Positions 1 through 5,756 are shown, counted from the stretch's first letter. The stretch: 7,228 nt of DNA from Nevskiaceae bacterium (GCA_031277355.1 JAITMN010000340.1:1-7228); one strand, 5' to 3'. The notes: a model not told the origin generated them from the sequence alone. Made by a program: numbers and translations.

Positions 1-509
1 GTATCGCGCAGTAACTCCATCGCTTGCAGATGCGTGTCGGCCAGCGGCGTGACGCCGCCCAGCAGATCGATCATCAACAGCCAGCCGCCGGGCTTTGCAA
101 CGCGGCGCATCTGCGCCAACGCGGCGGGCACATCGGGCCAGTGATGCGCGCTGTAGCGGCTGGATACCAGACAGAACGTTGCATCCGGGAAAGGCAGCGC
201 ATCGGCGTGTGCCTGACAGGTTTGGATGTTGGCCAGACCTCTTTGCGCTGCGCTTGCGTTCACCGTGGCGAGCATGGACGGCGCAGGGTCTGCGGCGATG
301 AGTTTTGCCACATGCGGGGCCAGCGCAAAGGACAGATGCCCCGCGCCGCAGCCAACGTCCAGCGCAATGGCTTTCGTTGCTGGCAGCCTCTGCGCCACCC
401 GTTCTTGGGCATGAGCCAGATCGGGCCCCGCCGCATGCACCGCGCTGGTCAAGTACGCCTGCGCCTGCGGGTCGAACTGTTGCAGAACCTGTTGATCGTG
501 GGCAGTCAT
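1..509 (-). CDS. Class I SAM-dependent methyltransferase, YafE-like (3' end beyond window)
   Basis: This gene encodes a soluble methyltransferase that would transfer a methyl group from S-adenosylmethionine to an unidentified, probably small-molecule, acceptor. Reading the minus strand from the ATG at 509-507 gives 169 uninterrupted codons before the window ends. The Rossmann-fold landmarks are in order: motif I DVGCGAG (residues 51-57), the acidic residue after strand 2 (D74 in AADP), ADALPFPDATF (102-112), the SRYSAHHW segment (117-124) and the KPGG turn (139-142). The SRYSAHHW segment, the N-terminal AYLTSAVHA and the late LQAMELLRD resemble E. coli YafE as I remember it. Relatives are about 250 residues, so roughly a third is missing here. 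An AGGAGG ribosome binding site (514-519) lies 4 nt before the start. The gene is divergent from an HTH regulator, which suggests control by it. The family call is firm; the substrate is unknown. Confidence 0.93.
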   Translation of the reverse strand, partial: MTAHDQQVLQQFDPQAQAYLTSAVHAAGPDLAHAQERVAQRLPATKAIALDVGCGAGHLSFALAPHVAKLIAADPAPSMLATVNASAAQRGLANIQTCQAHADALPFPDATFCLVSSRYSAHHWPDVPAALAQMRRVAKPGGWLLMIDLLGGVTPLADTHLQAMELLRD

Positions 510-559
510 TGCGCCTCCTGTTGGCCGTGGAAGAAAACGGCCTTGAGCGTGGCGCAATG

Positions 560-589
560 ATTATCCTGTTACCAGACAAGTCTTTATAA
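560..589 (-). promoter_or_regulatory. Candidate sigma-70 promoter for the methyltransferase gene
   Basis: On the minus strand a GATAAT -10 box (565 down to 560, 5 of 6 to consensus) follows a weak TTATAA -35 box (589 down to 584) with an 18-bp spacer. It would start transcription near 553 and give a leader of about 44 nt containing the AGGAGG site. The -35 box falls inside the inverted repeat at 583-598, so one bound protein could affect both divergent promoters. The -35 match is poor, hence the low confidence. Confidence 0.35.
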
Positions 590-590
590 T
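561..590 (+). promoter_or_regulatory. Candidate promoter of the HTH regulator, perfect TATAAT -10
   Basis: A perfect TATAAT lies at 585-590, with a weak TTATCC -35 (561-566) 18 bp upstream. Transcription would start around 597-598, right next to the ATG at 599, so the mRNA would have essentially no 5' leader. This agrees with the absence of any Shine-Dalgarno sequence before that ATG. An alternative pairing, TTACCA (569-574) with TACTAT (590-595), would start still further downstream and is less attractive. Confidence 0.5.
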
Positions 591-598
591 ACTATAAA
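583..598. promoter_or_regulatory. AT-rich perfect inverted repeat, candidate operator
   Basis: The sequence TTTATA-ATAC-TATAAA is a perfect 6-bp inverted repeat with a 4-bp centre. It ends at the base before the regulator's start codon, covers its TATAAT box, and overlaps the -35 candidate of the divergent methyltransferase promoter. This is where an autoregulating repressor would be expected to bind. Part of the symmetry could simply come from the AT-rich -10 box, so the operator role is inferred. Confidence 0.4.
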
Positions 599-1369
599 AT
601 GCAACAATCCCCCTCTGCCAATCCACTCGGTCAATACCTGCGCGCTCGGCGCGAGCAGTCACGTCCGGCCGACTTCGGGCTATCGCCCGGACCGCGCCGC
701 CGCACGCCGGGCTTGCGCCGCGAAGAGGCTGCGCAGTTGTGCGGCATCAGCCTCACCTGGCTCACCTGGCTCGAACAGGGGCGCAGTAATGCCGTGTCTG
801 CGCCAACGCTGGCCGCCATTGCCCGCGGGCTGAAACTCTCGCGCGCCGAGCGTCAATATCTGTTCCAGTTGGCAGCACGTTCCGATCCCACGCCACAGAC
901 TCAGGCGGCCACGACGCCGGTTCAGTTGCAATCACTGGTGAACGCAGTGCGCAGTTGCGCCTATGTGATCGACCGCCATTGGGACGCCGTCGTATGGAAT
1001 CGCGCGGCGGCGTCACTGTTCTCGCCCTGGCTCGGCGGCGCGGAGCGCAATCTGTTGCGCTTCGTGTTTCTCGACCGCTCCGCAAAGCGTTTCATCGTGA
1101 ATTGGAGCGAGCGCGCACGCCGGCTCGTTGCCGAGTTCCGCGCCGATACCGCAGGCTGGCAAGACGACCCCGTGCGCAAGGCGCTGGTGGCGGAGTTGAT
1201 CGAGGGCAGCGCCGACTTCGCCGCCGCGTGGCAGTCTCAAGCCGTGCGCGGGCGCGACGGCGGCAAGCGGTCATTCATGCATCCGCGTCGCGGCCGCTGC
1301 GAGTACGAACAATACACGCTGCGTCTGGCGCAGCAGCCCGATCTGAAGCTGATCGTGCTTGCGGAGTAA
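599..1369 (+). CDS. XRE-type HTH transcriptional regulator with MmyB-like ligand-binding domain
   Basis: This gene encodes a 256-residue DNA-binding regulator. The N-terminal HTH domain (about residues 10-92) carries the family signature: LGQYLRARRE (10-19), RRRTPGLRREEAAQL (33-47) and the recognition-helix segment ISLTWLTWLEQGR (50-62). The rest (about 107-255) matches the MmyB-like, PAS-related ligand-binding domain: YVIDRHWDAVVWN (122-134, with the conserved N134), NLLRFVF (151-157), a W-x7-VAEFR helix (169-181), and a late HPRRGRCEYEQYTLRL block (228-243). Family members are thought to sense small hydrophobic ligands and usually sit beside, and divergent from, a gene they control; here that is the methyltransferase. 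Length is normal. The start is fixed by the conserved domain beginning at residue 10 with no other upstream Met, yet no Shine-Dalgarno precedes it; leaderless translation is likely. The ligand is unknown. Confidence 0.93.
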   Translation: MQQSPSANPLGQYLRARREQSRPADFGLSPGPRRRTPGLRREEAAQLCGISLTWLTWLEQGRSNAVSAPTLAAIARGLKLSRAERQYLFQLAARSDPTPQTQAATTPVQLQSLVNAVRSCAYVIDRHWDAVVWNRAAASLFSPWLGGAERNLLRFVFLDRSAKRFIVNWSERARRLVAEFRADTAGWQDDPVRKALVAELIEGSADFAAAWQSQAVRGRDGGKRSFMHPRRGRCEYEQYTLRLAQQPDLKLIVLAE

Positions 1370-1426
1370 AACCGCGCCGCGCGCCGTAGTATGTTGCGAT
1401 TCACAAAATAAAAGGGGAGTCGCGCC

Positions 1427-2701
1427 ATGTCCGATGATGCAATCCGATGGAATCGCCGCAACATGCTTGGCGCGCTGGCTGCCGCCGGCGTTGCGGGTCT
1501 GGGCGCAGCCAAGGCCAACGCTGCCGCCGCCGCCGCGCCGCGAACCGACATCAAGATCACGCGCGTGCGCATCTTCAACCCACCGGCCTTCAAGACATTG
1601 GCCGGACCGATGGGCTTGGCTGAAACCGTCGTCGCGGTGGATACCGACGCGGGCATCACCGGCTATGGTCAGGGCGGCACGCCCGATCTGCTGCGATACG
1701 CGGCGAGTTTGTTGATCGGCGAAGACCCGGCTCGCATCGAGCATCACTGGCAGCGCATGTATCGCAGTTCCATCTATCCGGCGGGGCGCGAACGTCTGCA
1801 TGCGATTGGCGCACTGGACTGCGCGCTCTGGGACATTCGCGGCAAGCTGCTCGGTCAGCCGCTGTACCAGCTGCTCGGTGGACGCACCCGCGATCACGTC
1901 GAGTGCTATCGATCATTCGGCGGCCTCAGCGTTGATCGGGCGCGCGAAATCGGCAGCCAGACGATGGCCGAAGGATATCGCGCGGTTCGCTTTCACACCG
2001 TCACGGGCCTGGGCACGGTCTTCGATGGCCGCCGCGCCATCGGCGAGATGATGCGGGTCTGCGAGCAGTTGCGCGCCGGCGTGGGGCCCACCGGCGAGTT
2101 CATCATCGATGCGCACACGCGCTTCAGTCTCGCCGATGCGGTGCAACTGTGTCTGCGGGTCGCGCCGCTGTCGCCGCTGTGCGTCGAAGACCCGCTGCGC
2201 ATCATGGACGATGTAACGGGCTTTGGCGTGCTGCGTCAGCAAGTGGCCGTGCCGCTTGCGGCGGGCGAGCAGTTCGGCGATCTGCGCGACGCCAATCTGC
2301 AATTGGTCGAACAGCAGTTGATCGATTTTCTGCGCACGACGATTCCCAACGCCGGCGGCGTCACCGCGTTTGGCAAACTCGCCGCGCTGTGCGAAGCGCA
2401 TGGCGTGGCGATGGTGCCGCATTTCACCGCGCCAATCGCCACCGCTGCGGTGATCCATGCGCTGTTCGCCTTCCCCGGCCAGGCGATGAACGAAGTGCTC
2501 AGACCGCAGATTCCGCCGTATCTGCGTGAGGCGTACCTACTCAGAGAGGGCAAGATGTTTCGCAGCGAGTTGCCGGGGCTGGGTGTCGTCGTGGACGAAA
2601 GCCAGCTCAATGCGGTGGCAACGATCAGCGAAGCGCGGCCTGCGGAGTTGTATCAGGGCGATGAGGTCAAGCGCCCGGATGGCTCGCACCTGTATCTGTA
2701 A
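1427..2701 (+). CDS. Tat-exported enolase-superfamily protein (mandelate racemase/muconate lactonizing family, sugar-acid dehydratase-like)
   Basis: This gene encodes a 424-residue enolase-superfamily enzyme. Such enzymes use a divalent metal to stabilise an enolate formed next to a carboxylate, and many dehydrate sugar acids. Residues 1-32 look like a twin-arginine signal: NRRNML (9-14), an Ala/Gly/Leu-rich core and ANA (30-32). The capping domain follows (about 41-155), then the barrel. Predicted metal ligands are D228 (in IIDAHTRF), E254 (CVEDP) and E281 (AAGEQF), at normal spacing. H230 and H332 (VPHFTAP) are candidate catalytic residues. RTTIPNAGGVT (303-313) has Thr where mandelate racemase has the dyad Asp; mannonate dehydratase (ManD/RspA) has a similar RTT, from memory. 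The C-terminal LPGLGVVVDE is typical. The ribosome binding site AGGGGAG (1413-1419) lies 7 nt before the ATG. The superfamily is firm; the substrate is not assignable. I see no convincing promoter in the 57-bp upstream gap. Confidence 0.92.
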   Translation: MSDDAIRWNRRNMLGALAAAGVAGLGAAKANAAAAAAPRTDIKITRVRIFNPPAFKTLAGPMGLAETVVAVDTDAGITGYGQGGTPDLLRYAASLLIGEDPARIEHHWQRMYRSSIYPAGRERLHAIGALDCALWDIRGKLLGQPLYQLLGGRTRDHVECYRSFGGLSVDRAREIGSQTMAEGYRAVRFHTVTGLGTVFDGRRAIGEMMRVCEQLRAGVGPTGEFIIDAHTRFSLADAVQLCLRVAPLSPLCVEDPLRIMDDVTGFGVLRQQVAVPLAAGEQFGDLRDANLQLVEQQLIDFLRTTIPNAGGVTAFGKLAALCEAHGVAMVPHFTAPIATAAVIHALFAFPGQAMNEVLRPQIPPYLREAYLLREGKMFRSELPGLGVVVDESQLNAVATISEARPAELYQGDEVKRPDGSHLYL

Positions 2702-2721
2702 CGACACCCTGTAACGACACC
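2696..2721 (+). repeat. Perfect 13-bp tandem duplication across the enolase-superfamily stop codon
   Basis: CTGTAACGACACC occurs twice back to back (2696-2708 and 2709-2721). The first copy contains the last Leu codon and the TAA stop of the upstream gene (2699-2701); the second repeats the same bases in the untranslated region. It looks like a recent slippage or recombination duplication and leaves the protein unchanged. Confidence 0.85.
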
Positions 2722-2726
2722 TCGCT

Positions 2727-2752
2727 ATCGCCGCGCATAGGCAGGCGGCGGT
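2727..2752. terminator. Weak hairpin between two convergent genes, possible terminator
   Basis: CGCCGC (2729-2734) pairs with GCGGCG (2745-2750), extended by a U-G and an A-U pair to 2727 and 2752, around a 10-nt loop. It lies in the 73-bp gap where the enolase-superfamily and DUF2218 genes converge, the usual place for a shared terminator. Neither strand has a good T-run after the stem, so intrinsic termination would be inefficient. Confidence 0.3.
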
Positions 2753-2774
2753 GAACAAACAGGCGCAGCGGCCA

Positions 2775-3068
2775 TCATTGCGTCGGCGGCGACCATTTCA
2801 CATCGAGGACGGCCTCTGCGCCGAGCATGCGCTGAAGGTGCTCGGCGACCACGCCCATCAAACGCGGTGGCACCTCGCCGGCCGGATTCTCCAACAGGAT
2901 GTGGATGCGATCCGGCGTTGCATGCAGCGTCACCTTGGCGTCCGTCAGGTGGATCACGCCCAGGCTGTCGTCGAACTGAACCTGAAATTTATGGCTCCAG
3001 TGCCTGCACAGACGCCGGATTGCGCGAGAGGCTTCGGTGGTCGCCGCCTCACCGTTGATGGTCGACAT
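2775..3068 (-). CDS. DUF2218 domain-containing small protein
   Basis: This gene encodes a 97-residue protein with no signal peptide or membrane segment, so it is probably cytoplasmic. Nearly the whole length fits DUF2218: an N-terminal helix ending in RLCRHWSHKF (19-28, with H23, H26 and K27), a strand region FDDSLGVIHLTDAKVTLHATPDRIHILLE (32-60), and a C-terminal helix VVAEHLQRMLG (73-83) leading to a final LDVKW (88-92). The biochemical function of the family is not established. The ATG at 3068-3066 is preferred because AGGA lies 9 nt before it and the family match starts there; an in-frame ATG 12 codons upstream (3104) lacks a good site and would extend into the promoter region. It is convergent with the enolase-superfamily gene and divergent from the TonB-dependent receptor, so it may share control with the receptor. 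Confidence 0.87.
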   Translation of the reverse strand: MSTINGEAATTEASRAIRRLCRHWSHKFQVQFDDSLGVIHLTDAKVTLHATPDRIHILLENPAGEVPPRLMGVVAEHLQRMLGAEAVLDVKWSPPTQ

Positions 3069-3084
3069 GGTGTTCGTTCCTATT

Positions 3085-3113
3085 GTTGCTTCAACGCAAC
3101 GCAATTTGTTGCG
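3085..3113. promoter_or_regulatory. Repeated GTTGC/GCAAC motifs, candidate operator
   Basis: GTTGC (3085-3089), GCAAC (3096-3100) and GTTGC (3108-3112) alternate in orientation. The right pair extends to CGCAAC-N7-GTTGCG (3095-3100 and 3108-3113), a perfect 6-bp inverted repeat. This right half covers the -35 candidate of the receptor promoter (3106-3111), and the whole block lies just downstream of the predicted start for the DUF2218 gene, so a bound protein could affect both. No matching regulator is identified in the window. Confidence 0.4.
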
Positions 3114-3134
3114 CTGCTAAAAATATGGGATTAT
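3106..3134 (+). promoter_or_regulatory. Candidate sigma-70 promoter of the TonB-dependent receptor gene
   Basis: TTGTTG (3106-3111) and GATTAT (3129-3134) are separated by exactly 17 bp in an AT-rich patch. The -10 matches 4 of 6 and the -35 matches 3 of 6, including the TTG. The predicted start near 3141 gives a leader of about 37 nt with a strong GAGGGAGG ribosome binding site (3167-3174). Confidence 0.45.
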
Positions 3135-3151
3135 CAGTGTCTCGCTAACAA
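3122..3151 (-). promoter_or_regulatory. Candidate promoter of the DUF2218 gene, overlapping the receptor promoter
   Basis: On the minus strand TTGTTA (3151 down to 3146, 4 of 6) and CATATT (3127 down to 3122, 4 of 6) are 18 bp apart. Transcription would start near 3115, about 47 nt before the DUF2218 start codon. It overlaps the receptor promoter face to face, so the two may exclude each other. The boxes are weak and other pairings are possible. Confidence 0.25.
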
Positions 3152-3156
3152 ACACT
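3136..3156 (+). repeat. Inverted repeat in the receptor gene leader
   Basis: AGTGT (3136-3140) and ACACT (3152-3156) form a 5-bp inverted repeat with an 11-bp centre, at the predicted transcription start and early leader of the receptor gene. It could be a second operator or a weak RNA hairpin. The short arms make chance occurrence quite possible. Confidence 0.25.
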
Positions 3157-3177
3157 CGGTTTCATTGAGGGAGGCTT

Positions 3178-5691
3178 ATGGCTAAGCGGCTTTCGCATCG
3201 TGTGGCAGTGGCAGTTGCGCAGATCATTGCGCTGGGCAGTTCGGCGGCAGTTTACGCTCAAGCAGCGCTTGAGGAGATCGTCGTTACCGCAGAGCGGCGC
3301 GAAACGCAGCTCCAGGACACCCCCATTTCGCTGGTCGCAATGTCTGACGAAACCCTTCAGGCCAAGGGCGTCAACGACATGATCGACCTGGCCGATTTCA
3401 CGCCAAACCTCAGCATCAAGGCCGGCCGCACGGGCGGCAACAACGCGCCGGTGTTCTCGATTCGCGGCATCGGCGGCGGCGGCGGCGCAACCGGCGAGCG
3501 CGGCGTCGCGCTGTATATCGACGGCATCTATGTGCCGCGCACCAGCGGTTCGATTTTCCGCGTGTTCGATATCGAACGCGCCGAAGTGCTGCGCGGTCCG
3601 CAGGGCACGCTGTTTGGTCGCAACAGCGAAGGCGGCGCGATCCGTCTGTTCACGAAGCAGCCCTCGCAGGAATTTGAAGCCTACGTTCGCGCCACGGTGG
3701 GCAACTTCAGCCACAAGGACATCAGCGGTTCGGTGAACATTCCGCTCACCGACAAACTGGCGATACGCGCGCAGGCGGCTTACCTTGATCAAGATGGCTT
3801 CGTGAAGCGCGGCACGCAGAATCTCGGCGGCGATACGACGAAGCTGGGTCGCTTGCAGATCGCCTACGATTTCACCGACAACGTCAGGCTCACGCTGGGC
3901 GGTTTCTACAGCGATTCGCATGGCACGGGCTCCCCGCAAGACATCATCAGCTTCGACCTGCGGCCCGACCTGAACTACGAGGGCAACAATGCCGACTGGC
4001 TGCGCGATGCGTTCTTGCTGGCAGGTCAGCCCACGCTTGCGCTGCTCAACGATCCGCGCGTCGTGCTCGATGATTTCACGATGCCGGATTTCTGCTTCAT
4101 CGACGACTTCAATCCGGATTGGGACAAGTCCTGCGAACTTCACGACGACAACAAGTACACGCAGGTCGATGCGAACTTGCAGTGGGACATCAACGACGAC
4201 GTGCGCCTGACGTCCATCACCGGCTACTCGAAGCTCGATCACGATTCGCTGTCCGACAACGTGCTGCTGGGTTTCAACGTCGGCCAGGACAATGTGCAGT
4301 CGAAGTCGTTCTATCAGGAGTTCCAGTTGAACGCCGCATTGTGGGGCGGCAAGGTGGACTTGGTCACTGGCCTGAACTATTTTCATGAAGCGGCGGAGTC
4401 TTCGGGCTATGCGCTGCAACGTCGTGGCACCAGCGTGTACAGTGCCGGCGGCGGCTTCGCCAACGGCGACGTCGGGCAAGACTTCGTTCGTCGCACCAAC
4501 GGCACGAACACGGATCAGACGGCCGACTCCTATGGCTGGTTCAGCAGCCTGACCTGGCATGCCACCGACAAGCTCAATCTCACGGGCGGTTTCCGGCTGG
4601 CCTACGATCAGAAGAAAATCACCGTAGAGCGCGGCCCCGACAATGTGTATCCGGCCTTCCAGGGTGATCCTCCGACGCCGCCCTTCATTCCGGTGCCGGG
4701 CACCGATTCCACGGTGGTCAGTACTTCGGAGAGCTGGGACGCCATCGATTGGCGCGGTACGATCGACTATCACTTCACCGAAGACCTGATGGGTTACGCC
4801 ACGGTTTCGCGGGCTTACAAGGCCGGCGCTTTCCCGGCGTTCACCTTTATCAACTGCACCACGCCGGCTGCTCCCGGTACCGCCACTTGCCCCACTGGCG
4901 AGCAGCAGGCGGAGTTGTATTCGGCCATCCCGCCGGAGCAGGTCACGAACTACGAGGCGGGTTTCCGTGCGATGTTCTTCGAACGCCGTTTGCGCATCAA
5001 TCCCACCTACTACTACATGGTGTGGACGGATCGTCAGACCTCCGTGCGCCAGCCTTGCGATATCGGCCCCAACTGCACGACCGGCTCCAACGTCTTCCTG
5101 CGCAGCACGGGTGACATCGACCTGGAAGGTCTTGAGCTTGATATGCAGTTGGCGCTCACCGATAACCTCACGGTGGACGGGGCCTTCGGCACAACAGCCG
5201 CCACCATCAAAGACGTGGTGGCCAACGGCGGCCCGAACTTGTTCCCGCCGCAGGCTTCGCCCACCTGGAACTTGGGTGCTACCTACCAACTGCGCGATAC
5301 GGCGGTCGGTGAGTTCACGTTCAACTTCAACTACTCCTACACCTCTCCGCAGGAAACGTATCCGGAGTCCTCCGATCCGGCGCTGCTTTCCGATGGCTCG
5401 TATCTGATGCCGTCCTACGGCATTTCCAATGCGCGGATACAGTGGACATCCAAGGATCGCAAGAACATGGTTACGTTGTACGCGAACAACCTGTTCGACA
5501 AGACCTACGAGAACTTCGCCACGAAGTTCGGCGGTGGCTTCTGGGATGGGTTCAATTCGCTTACCGGCATCATGGAAGGTTTGCCAGGCGCTGCGGTTGC
5601 CCCCGGAGTTGGCGCTCCGCTGCGCAACATGGTCAGCGTCACGCGCTCACGGCCGCGTGAAATCGGGCTCACGTACCAGTACAATTTCTGA
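3178..5691 (+). CDS. TonB-dependent outer-membrane receptor
   Basis: This gene encodes an 837-residue outer-membrane transporter that would take up a scarce ligand using energy passed on by TonB. Residues 1-29 are a Sec signal peptide with cleavage near A27 or A29. The mature protein opens with a TonB-box-like EEIVVTAERR (32-41). The plug domain follows (about 43-160) with TPISLVAMSDE (48-58), FSIRGIG (93-99), VALYIDGIYVP (110-120) and the hallmark VLRGPQGTLFGRNSEGGAIR (137-156). The remainder is the 22-strand barrel, ending in alternating aromatics and the terminal Phe (YQYNF) expected for BAM-dependent insertion. All six cysteines fall in three close pairs (306/319, 560/571, 627/633) in likely loop regions. 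The start is supported by GAGGGAGG (3167-3174) and the signal peptide. No siderophore or sugar genes adjoin it, so the ligand is open; an iron complex, vitamin, glycan or aromatic compound are all possible. Confidence 0.96.
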   Translation: MAKRLSHRVAVAVAQIIALGSSAAVYAQAALEEIVVTAERRETQLQDTPISLVAMSDETLQAKGVNDMIDLADFTPNLSIKAGRTGGNNAPVFSIRGIGGGGGATGERGVALYIDGIYVPRTSGSIFRVFDIERAEVLRGPQGTLFGRNSEGGAIRLFTKQPSQEFEAYVRATVGNFSHKDISGSVNIPLTDKLAIRAQAAYLDQDGFVKRGTQNLGGDTTKLGRLQIAYDFTDNVRLTLGGFYSDSHGTGSPQDIISFDLRPDLNYEGNNADWLRDAFLLAGQPTLALLNDPRVVLDDFTMPDFCFIDDFNPDWDKSCELHDDNKYTQVDANLQWDINDDVRLTSITGYSKLDHDSLSDNVLLGFNVGQDNVQSKSFYQEFQLNAALWGGKVDLVTGLNYFHEAAESSGYALQRRGTSVYSAGGGFANGDVGQDFVRRTNGTNTDQTADSYGWFSSLTWHATDKLNLTGGFRLAYDQKKITVERGPDNVYPAFQGDPPTPPFIPVPGTDSTVVSTSESWDAIDWRGTIDYHFTEDLMGYATVSRAYKAGAFPAFTFINCTTPAAPGTATCPTGEQQAELYSAIPPEQVTNYEAGFRAMFFERRLRINPTYYYMVWTDRQTSVRQPCDIGPNCTTGSNVFLRSTGDIDLEGLELDMQLALTDNLTVDGAFGTTAATIKDVVANGGPNLFPPQASPTWNLGATYQLRDTAVGEFTFNFNYSYTSPQETYPESSDPALLSDGSYLMPSYGISNARIQWTSKDRKNMVTLYANNLFDKTYENFATKFGGGFWDGFNSLTGIMEGLPGAAVAPGVGAPLRNMVSVTRSRPREIGLTYQYNF
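3472..3486 (+). repeat. (GGC)5 trinucleotide repeat in the receptor plug
   Basis: Five GGC codons in a row encode G99-G103, directly after the conserved RGIG of the plug domain. Gain or loss of units would change a loop length without shifting the frame. Confidence 0.8.
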
Positions 5692-5701
5692 TGATCGAAT
5701 C

Positions 5702-5730
5702 GGCGCGCCGGCTATCGTGGCCGGCGCGCC
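5702..5730 (+). terminator. Strong GC hairpin after the receptor gene, terminator or attenuator
   Basis: GGCGCGCCGGC (5702-5712) pairs perfectly with GCCGGCGCGCC (5720-5730) around a 7-nt loop, an 11-bp all-GC stem beginning 11 nt after the receptor stop codon. The bases after it (CTGTCTTG) make only a poor U-tract, so full intrinsic termination is doubtful. The pirin ribosome binding site starts 14 nt after the stem, leaving no room for a promoter between them. Pirin expression therefore depends on read-through or on a promoter inside the receptor gene. The hairpin may lower downstream expression or protect the receptor mRNA 3' end. Confidence 0.6.
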
Positions 5731-5743
5731 CTGTCTTGCGGGG

Positions 5744-5749
5744 TAAGGA
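5744..5749 (+). promoter_or_regulatory. Ribosome binding site deciding the pirin start
   Basis: TAAGGA lies 7 nt before the ATG at 5757. It favours this start over the in-frame ATG at 5691, which overlaps the receptor stop codon and would translate the hairpin into a 22-residue extension that is foreign to pirins. Confidence 0.75.
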
Positions 5750-5756
5750 TGCGCCC

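Noticed and set aside
24..560. A 178-codon plus-strand open frame at the left end
   Set aside because: It is antisense to the methyltransferase, whose motifs are unmistakable on the minus strand, and its translation resembles no family.
574..583. Small inverted repeat AGAC-AA-GTCT upstream of the regulator
   Set aside because: Four-base arms are too short to separate from chance, and the adjacent 583-598 repeat is a better operator candidate.
752..769. Perfect 9-bp direct repeat (CTCACCTGG twice) in the regulator's recognition helix
   Set aside because: It encodes LTWLTW, and the family normally has a TWYTW-type sequence of the same length here, so this is convergence of codons and not an insertion.
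1913..2458. Antisense open frame of 181 codons inside the enolase-superfamily gene
   Set aside because: It mirrors the real gene's codon structure and shows no domain or start signal.
3069..3104. Twelve-codon N-terminal extension of the DUF2218 protein from an ATG at 3104
   Set aside because: The extension lies in the promoter and operator region, lacks a ribosome binding site and is outside the family match; the ATG at 3068 has AGGA upstream.
3145..5289. A 714-codon open frame antisense to most of the TonB-dependent receptor gene
   Set aside because: The plus strand here clearly encodes a canonical receptor. The antisense product is rich in Val, His, Arg and Ala with no recognisable domain, as expected when GC-rich codons remove stops from the opposite strand. 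I found no good ribosome binding site for it.
5691..5756. Upstream in-frame ATG for pirin overlapping the receptor stop codon, suggesting translational coupling
   Set aside because: It would add 22 residues encoded by the GC hairpin that pirins lack, and the ATG at 5757 has a well-placed TAAGGA.
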